From positions 1 through 35,154 of the IMG/VR virus record IMGVR_UViG_3300032271_000785: a DNA stretch of 35,154 nucleotides, one strand, 5' to 3'. The DNA comes from a virus. The number at the start of each line of letters is the position of its first letter. Within the stretch, counting starts at the first letter, position 1. A model generated the notes under the pieces. That model was not told the DNA's origin. It ran no database searches and saw nothing but the letters and a program-made list of their open reading frames with translations. Below are positions 30,107 to 35,154 of this stretch, piece by piece. Position numbers and translations under genes: made by a program.

Positions 30107-33018
30107 TGGATGAGTTTATTTCAGATAACCAATTTGTATCTGATGAGGAACGGCAACCCAGCTCTGAACCATTAGCCGCTCCAACTTCTCCCGATTTTAT
30201 TCCTGAAAACAAATTTGTTTCTGATGAAGATAAATTTGGAACCGCAGGTCAAACTTCTTTAGGTGTTTTAGAGGCTTTGGGCAGAGGTGCGGCAGGTGGT
30301 TTGTTTACGGGTGCCGAAATTGGATTGGGTGCGGAACCCAAAAACATTGCGGGAAGGCAAGAGCAATTAGGAACTGCTGGGGATATAGCTTTACAGACCT
30401 TAGGCTTTGTTGCTCCCGCCATGTTGACTAGCGGTGTTTCAGCTCTATCAAAAGCCGGAAAAGTTCCCGAAGCCGTTTCCTCAATAATGAATTTGGCAAA
30501 TAAGTTTACCTTAGGAAAACAAATAGGCGCTGTTAGCGCATTAGCGACGGCCGGAATAGAAGGTAAAGTAGCTAGGCTAGCTGCAAAATACGGTATTGAA
30601 GGCGCTTTATTATCCGTATCTGATGATGTTTCTCAAAAATTAATATCTGACAAACCCGAAGACGCATCAAAAGTTGCTAAAGATGTGATATCTCATTCTT
30701 TGTTAAGCGGTATTGTTGGAGCGGGTCTTGGTGCCGCCGTGGGAAAGATAAGCCCTTTATGGTCTGCCAAAGAAGGTGCAGTTGCTCAAGAGGCTTTAGA
30801 AAAGGCTCAAAATGATGCCGCTGGAGCTACGGCTGGACCCATACCCGCCGAATCTATGCCGGTTTCTGCAAAGCCCCCTACAAGCGTTTCAGAAATACAG
30901 GAGGCCGTTTCTAAAGCTGCGCTTCCTACTGAAGCCGTTGAGCTTCCACAAAAACAGGCTTTAATGGATGCAGAGAAAAGACTTGCTGAAAAAAGCAAAT
31001 ATCCTGCTCATGAACTACAAACCCAATCGTTAGAACAAAAAAATATTCGTGATCAATACGGAATATTTAAGGAAAGCGGAACCAAGGAAGCACAGTCTTT
31101 AATAAATTATGAGGCATTGCAAAAAAGAGAAGCCGTAGAAGGGGTTAAAAAAACCGTTGAGGCTATTTCTCCAAATCCTACTTCCGATGCAACAAAAGGC
31201 GGAAGAAAAGCTATAGAACTATTAAGAGATTCATATACAAAAGCAAAAGACGGTTTAGAAGGATTTTTTCAACAATTTGATGATGTGGCCACAAATCCCG
31301 TTAGATATGCCGGGGAAGTGACCGGTATATTAGAAAAAGCCATTCCCGGAATTGAAGATCATCTTAATTTTAATGGTATAGATGGAAAGGTTGCTTTGGA
31401 CTCTTGGCGCTCTACTATGCCGTTTACCAAAGAAACTCATGAAGCTGCACAGCAAGTACTAAACGCAATCAATGAAGAAAATTTAACTTTAGGAAAAATA
31501 AGAAACGCTCGTGGAAATTTGGATCAGTACATTAATTACATTACTGGAAGCGCTAAAACTAACGCCGAAGTTTCAAGACTAAAATCTTCTTTAATGTCAT
31601 TTATAGAAAATGAAGCTCAAAAAATAGCCCCAGAATTGCCGGTAAGAGATAGTTTTAAAGCTTACGCAATTAATGAGCAAAACAGAGAAACTTTAGAAAG
31701 AATATTGGGAGGCAAGCTTTTTGGAGAAGGTGTTTTAGGGAGAGAAATTGTAGCAGAAGACGCCTTAAAAAAAATATTTGCCACAAGTGTCACAACGCAA
31801 GCCGCCAAAGACATTTCCGGGGAAAAGCAATTTAACTCAATTTTGGCTGATTATTTATCGCAAGCAATAGAGTCAGTAACGGATAGGGAAAGAAATGGAT
31901 TTTCTTCTAATAAATTTGCAACTTTCTTAAAAAACAAGGGTCCCGAACTAGAAACTGCATTGGCCAATAAAGCTCCACTTCTTCAGGAAATAAGAGATTG
32001 GACTACTAAAATGCGCATTTTGCCTGATGCGCCCTCGGTAAACCCTTCTGGTACGGCCAAAACTTTAATGGGATTAATGAAGGACGTTCTTAAATTTAAA
32101 AACATAGCTTCCCCAAGCGGTATCGGGGCTCACATCGGGGAATACGCAAAAGAAAAATATCAAGAAAAACAAGCTATAAACTTTTTAAACGATGTTCTTT
32201 CAAAAAAGACCGGTGAGGCAAAGACCGGGGCCGCTGCTTTGGTTAAATTTTTAGACAGAGAAATTCCCGCCAATGCTGCCGGATTTAAAGCTTTAAAAGA
32301 TTACTACGAATCTGCTGCCAAAGGTTCTTTATTAATTGAAAAAGCTGTTCATGGAATTTTTGATAAACAAAAATTTCCCAATATTTCTGAGCCAGATCAA
32401 AAAAGATTAGATAAATTGGACACCAGGCTTCAAGATATTAGTCGCAATCCTAATGAGATTTTAAATATAGGCGGTGACTTGGCTCATTATGCGCCTGAGC
32501 AGGTAATGGCCTTAACCGCTGCAACTTCGCAAGTGGCTAACTATTTAAACAATGTGCGGCCGCAGCCTAAAATAAATGGAATTTTAGATAGACCTATACC
32601 CGTTTCTACGGCTCAGCAAAATCAATACAATAGAACTCTTAAAATTGCTGAAAACCCTTTAATGGTTTTAAAGCACATAAATGACGGAACTCTTCATTCT
32701 AAAGACATGAAAGACTTTCAGGGAATGTATCCTGATATGTATAGCAACCTAGTTACTAAAATTACTCAAAGAATGATGGACCATACTTACGCAGAAAGAA
32801 ACATTCCTTATAAAACTAGAAAAGCCTTGTCCATTTTTACTGCATCCCCTCTTGATTCAAGTTTTAGGCCTCAAGCAATTCAAGCGGCTCAAGCCACTTA
32901 TCAGCCTCAGCAACAACCACAATCTGCGTTGCCACAAATGGCTAAAAAAAGCTCAAGAAAATCTCAGTTGCCAAGTCTTACAGAAACAGATCAACAAAGA
33001 CGAATGCTTAAGCAGTAG
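30106..33018 (+). CDS. Large internal virion / DNA-ejection-type protein
   Basis: A 970-residue protein. The N-terminus has two similar acidic peptides, DNQFVSDEE (7-15) and ENKFVSDEDKFG (34-45), a pattern typical of phage internal virion proteins. A Gly/Ala-rich hydrophobic region (about 50-115 and 190-205, LLSGIVGAGLGAAVGKISP) could enter membranes. The rest is helical with long charged segments and a Gln-rich, basic C-terminus. No lytic transglycosylase motif is seen. It is the last and largest of the three-gene ejection set. Confidence 0.65.
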   Translation: MDEFISDNQFVSDEERQPSSEPLAAPTSPDFIPENKFVSDEDKFGTAGQTSLGVLEALGRGAAGGLFTGAEIGLGAEPKNIAGRQEQLGTAGDIALQTLGFVAPAMLTSGVSALSKAGKVPEAVSSIMNLANKFTLGKQIGAVSALATAGIEGKVARLAAKYGIEGALLSVSDDVSQKLISDKPEDASKVAKDVISHSLLSGIVGAGLGAAVGKISPLWSAKEGAVAQEALEKAQNDAAGATAGPIPAESMPVSAKPPTSVSEIQEAVSKAALPTEAVELPQKQALMDAEKRLAEKSKYPAHELQTQSLEQKNIRDQYGIFKESGTKEAQSLINYEALQKREAVEGVKKTVEAISPNPTSDATKGGRKAIELLRDSYTKAKDGLEGFFQQFDDVATNPVRYAGEVTGILEKAIPGIEDHLNFNGIDGKVALDSWRSTMPFTKETHEAAQQVLNAINEENLTLGKIRNARGNLDQYINYITGSAKTNAEVSRLKSSLMSFIENEAQKIAPELPVRDSFKAYAINEQNRETLERILGGKLFGEGVLGREIVAEDALKKIFATSVTTQAAKDISGEKQFNSILADYLSQAIESVTDRERNGFSSNKFATFLKNKGPELETALANKAPLLQEIRDWTTKMRILPDAPSVNPSGTAKTLMGLMKDVLKFKNIASPSGIGAHIGEYAKEKYQEKQAINFLNDVLSKKTGEAKTGAAALVKFLDREIPANAAGFKALKDYYESAAKGSLLIEKAVHGIFDKQKFPNISEPDQKRLDKLDTRLQDISRNPNEILNIGGDLAHYAPEQVMALTAATSQVANYLNNVRPQPKINGILDRPIPVSTAQQNQYNRTLKIAENPLMVLKHINDGTLHSKDMKDFQGMYPDMYSNLVTKITQRMMDHTYAERNIPYKTRKALSIFTASPLDSSFRPQAIQAAQATYQPQQQPQSALPQMAKKSSRKSQLPSLTETDQQRRMLKQ

Positions 33019-33087
33019 TTTGGCAAGGTTAAACAATATTGTAGTTAGTTGCCCCAACCAGGGCTTAACCTCACAAAGGACGTTAAA
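33019..33087 (+). promoter_or_regulatory. Repeated dyad motif copy C and structured leader
   Basis: TTTGGC (33019-33024), five bases, TAAACAA then TATTGTA (33030-33043) and G. The core ACAATATTGT is a perfect palindrome, so the two central bases differ from copies A and B while the dyad is kept. AGGTTAA (33026-33032) also pairs with TTAACCT (33065-33071), with GTTG-ccc-CAAC inside, so the leader can fold. AAAGGA for the next gene follows. Confidence 0.5.
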
Positions 33088-33474
33088 ATGTCATCAAGAC
33101 CGTTATTAAAACCACAAAAAGTCGTGGTCGATCAGGCTGCTAATGCTGATTTTGTTAGCCCTGTAACAACCATCAACATGATTTCAATAGTTTCCTACAA
33201 CGTAAGTTGGGGAGCTGGGGTCACTGGCACTTTTAGCGTCGAGGGATGTAACGATTACGTTAATCCCGTAGGGATTCAAAACAGTCAAGTAGCAAGCGGA
33301 TCGTGGGTAGCATTACCACTTTCTTCGCCAACATCAGCCACAGGCCCAGCCGGATATGGGTTTTTAAATGTTTCAGCAATAGGCTGCGCATATATACGGT
33401 TAAGATTCACCGATACATCGGGTGGAACCAATACCGGAAAGGTAAACGCAACGGTAAGCGGCAAGGTGGCTTAA
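33088..33474 (+). CDS. Small beta-rich virion protein
   Basis: A 128-residue protein from ATG 33088, 7 nt after AAAGGA; the frame back to 33049 is leader. It is a beta sandwich-like protein with few charges (NMISIVSYNVSWGAGVTGTF, YIRLRFTDTSGG, NATVSGKVA). Comparable proteins occur near fibre genes in other phages and are thought to be adaptors or decorations. Function not proven. Confidence 0.6.
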   Translation: MSSRPLLKPQKVVVDQAANADFVSPVTTINMISIVSYNVSWGAGVTGTFSVEGCNDYVNPVGIQNSQVASGSWVALPLSSPTSATGPAGYGFLNVSAIGCAYIRLRFTDTSGGTNTGKVNATVSGKVA

Positions 33475-33475
33475 A

Positions 33476-34267
33476 ATGAATTTTTATTCAACGAGTGTTA
33501 TCCCTACAGGGATACAGATATTACCTAGTGCAGTTGATTTTCCATCAGTAGGGCTTGACGGTCAGCAGTTAGTTGCTGCCGATACAAATACAATTTACAT
33601 ATACGACACTACGGTGCCGGCAGGATGGAAGCCGGTAGCAAATCCAGGGGCCGCAATTGCGATTGATGCCTTAACTGGGGATGTAACAGCCACGGGGCCG
33701 GGCGTAGTTGCTGCAACGGTTGCAAAGATTGCTGGAAATACAGTTTCAGGCACAACCGGAAGTACAAACGTAGTTTTTAGTAATAGTCCGACTTTGAGCG
33801 GAACAATTAAGCTTAGCGGATTTACTGGAAGCCAAATTTTAGCTTTGGATGCAAGTAGCAATATTCAAAGTCTAACAACTGCTACTTATCCAAGTTTAAC
33901 AGAATTAAGCTACGTAAAAGGCGTTACAAGCTCGATACAGACGCAGTTAAATAACAAACAGCCTTTTGCACAAGTAACAAGAATTACAAAATCGGCTAAC
34001 TATAACGTAACTTCAAGTGATGATTACATCGGATGCAGTACAGTTAGCGCAAGCTTTACACTTACACTGCCCGCCGCAAGTAGCGTTGCCAATGGAAAGA
34101 AGATTATTATTAAAGACGAGGGTGGAGCCGCTACGGCAAAACCTTTATCAATTTCTCCCAATGGCACAGATAAAATTGACGGATTAAATGCGGCGCAGTC
34201 GCTAAATGTCAATTATGAGTCCATTACAATTGTCTGCAATGGTGTAGACAGTTGGTTCATCATCTAA
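33476..34267 (+). CDS. Tail fibre or fibre-adaptor protein
   Basis: A 263-residue protein starting two bases after the previous stop. The N-terminal 55 residues (FPSVGLDGQQLVAADTNTIY) form a small beta domain found at fibre bases; the middle has AIDALTGDVTATGPGVVAAT and SPTLSGTIKL repeats; the C-terminal 90 residues (TKSANYNVTSSDDYIGC, FTLTLPAASSVANGKKIII) are a beta-sandwich tip domain common in phage fibres. A longer coiled-coil fibre gene follows. Confidence 0.65.
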   Translation: MNFYSTSVIPTGIQILPSAVDFPSVGLDGQQLVAADTNTIYIYDTTVPAGWKPVANPGAAIAIDALTGDVTATGPGVVAATVAKIAGNTVSGTTGSTNVVFSNSPTLSGTIKLSGFTGSQILALDASSNIQSLTTATYPSLTELSYVKGVTSSIQTQLNNKQPFAQVTRITKSANYNVTSSDDYIGCSTVSASFTLTLPAASSVANGKKIIIKDEGGAATAKPLSISPNGTDKIDGLNAAQSLNVNYESITIVCNGVDSWFII

Positions 34268-34279
34268 CAGGGGGAAATC

Positions 34280-35154
34280 ATGTCGTACATTAAAAGTACA
34301 GATAACTTAGTCGAAGGGCTGAGTAATCTGTTTTTCAGCAATAGTCGTGCAAAATCGGCTGTTCAGTCAGATCTTGACTCTTTGAGTTCAAGAATCACAT
34401 CCGAAGTATCTCGTGCGCAAGGTGCCGAGTCTACTCTAAGCGGAAGACTTGATACTGTTGAGGGCACAGGAACTGGAAGTATCAAAAAAGCTCTCCAGGA
34501 CGCCAAAGATTACGCTGATTCTGCTGTCAGCGTTGAAGTTAGTGCCAGGCAAGGAGCAGTAAGCGCCGAGCAATCTCGTGCACAAAGTGCCGAAAGTGCA
34601 TTGGGTGGACGATTAACGGTAATCGAAGGATCGGGAACAGGATCTATCGCAAAATCTTTGGTAGACGCCAAAGCTTACGCTGATCAAAAAGTTGCTGATC
34701 TTATTAACGGCGCTCCTGCAATGCTCGATACTTTGAAAGAGATTGCAGACCAGTTAGCTAACGACGAATCTGCCGTTACTGCCCTAACCAATACCGTTGC
34801 TGCAAATCTTCAAACAGCTAAAAACTACGCTGATGCCGCAGTTTTAGTCGAAACACAAGCTCGACAAACTGCTGTAAGTGGCGAAGCCTCTGCTCGTCAA
34901 TCTGCCGATAGCGCACTATCGGGAAGATTAGATGTGCTCGAAGGTGCCGATTCTGTTTCTGGATCGGTCGCCAAATCACTTAAAGACGCAAAAGCCTATG
35001 CAGATCAAAAAGTATCTGATGAAGCTACTGCTCGTGCTTCTGCTGTTAGTGCTGAACAATCTCGTGCCCAAGGAATTGAAGCCGGTCTTCGCACCGACTT
35101 AACTTCCGAAATTTCTAGAGCACAAGGTGTTGAAGGCGGTTTAAGAACTGACCT
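34280..35154 (+). CDS. Coiled-coil tail fibre (3' partial)
   Basis: ATG 34280 follows GGGGG at 5 nt spacing, and the frame is open to the right edge (291 codons plus two bases). The start is MSYIKSTDNLVEGLSNLFFS. Repeats follow with SRAQGAESTLSGRLDTVEG-like and DAKAYADQKV-like elements (DAKDYADSAV, DAKAYADQKV, AKNYADAAV, DAKAYADQKV), predicting a trimeric coiled-coil shaft. If the genome is circular or circularly permuted at exactly this point, the last two bases plus base 1 continue in frame into the YadA-like repeats at the window start. Confidence 0.75.
   Translation, partial: MSYIKSTDNLVEGLSNLFFSNSRAKSAVQSDLDSLSSRITSEVSRAQGAESTLSGRLDTVEGTGTGSIKKALQDAKDYADSAVSVEVSARQGAVSAEQSRAQSAESALGGRLTVIEGSGTGSIAKSLVDAKAYADQKVADLINGAPAMLDTLKEIADQLANDESAVTALTNTVAANLQTAKNYADAAVLVETQARQTAVSGEASARQSADSALSGRLDVLEGADSVSGSVAKSLKDAKAYADQKVSDEATARASAVSAEQSRAQGIEAGLRTDLTSEISRAQGVEGGLRTD

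Overview
The window is a stretch of a tailed double-stranded DNA phage genome, most likely a podovirus-like phage. It carries both terminase subunits, a portal, a scaffold, an HK97-fold major capsid protein, a neck protein, a large P22 gp10-like tail nozzle protein, three long ejection-type proteins and fibres. I see no contractile-sheath, tail-tube or tape-measure gene. No integrase, excisionase or attachment site is visible. Families and gene order were recognised by eye; no database search was run. The sequence is AT-rich with Shine-Dalgarno-type starts. An M15 endolysin and a gene with a signal peptide point to a bacterial host that I cannot name.

Layout. (1) 1-1288: C-terminal part of a YadA-head-like fibre, open at the left edge. 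(2) 1338-2601: lysis cassette (XhlA-like membrane protein, small helical protein, LAS/M15 endolysin, two small unknowns). (3) 2681-3597: the only leftward block, with three small genes (two with Cys pairs) and a tRNA-Asn. (4) 3729-6775: replication and recombination module (Cas4/RecB-like nuclease with Fe-S cysteines, zinc-ribbon protein, replisome organiser with an internal candidate origin, helicase-loader-like protein, PD-(D/E)XK resolvase-like nuclease). (5) 6772-11233: mostly unknown small genes, a GNAT-like protein, an exported Cys-rich protein and a ParB-domain DNA methyltransferase. (6) 11226-13762: terminase small subunit, an Sm-like small protein, two small unknowns and the large terminase. 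(7) 13763-19953: a structured intergenic region, two acidic/His-rich proteins, portal, scaffold and the major capsid gene. (8) 19954-20265: non-coding, with two terminators, a candidate small RNA and a candidate promoter. (9) 20266-33018: capsid-associated protein, neck, fibre, nozzle, GNAT and ejection proteins. (10) 33088-35154: fibre genes, the last open at the right edge.

The most notable observations are these. A 193-nt group I intron without an endonuclease splits the major capsid gene at 19500-19692. Its internal guide pairs with the ligated exons over eight consecutive positions, and splicing restores one 435-codon frame. A repeated intergenic motif (TTTGGC-N5-TAAACAA-N2-TTGTA) sits in front of three late gene blocks, with a weaker fourth copy, and is a candidate phage-specific promoter or operator. 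A 2.3-kb block covering the replication genes has only four CpG dinucleotides by hand count, with sharp edges. Paired palindromes 22 bp apart followed by a purine-rich run lie inside the replication gene. A small RNA candidate has its own promoter and terminator.

The genes fit together as a compact virulent-type or remnant-temperate programme: replication relies on the host replisome (no DNA polymerase is seen), then packaging, head assembly, short tail, DNA ejection, host recognition and lysis.
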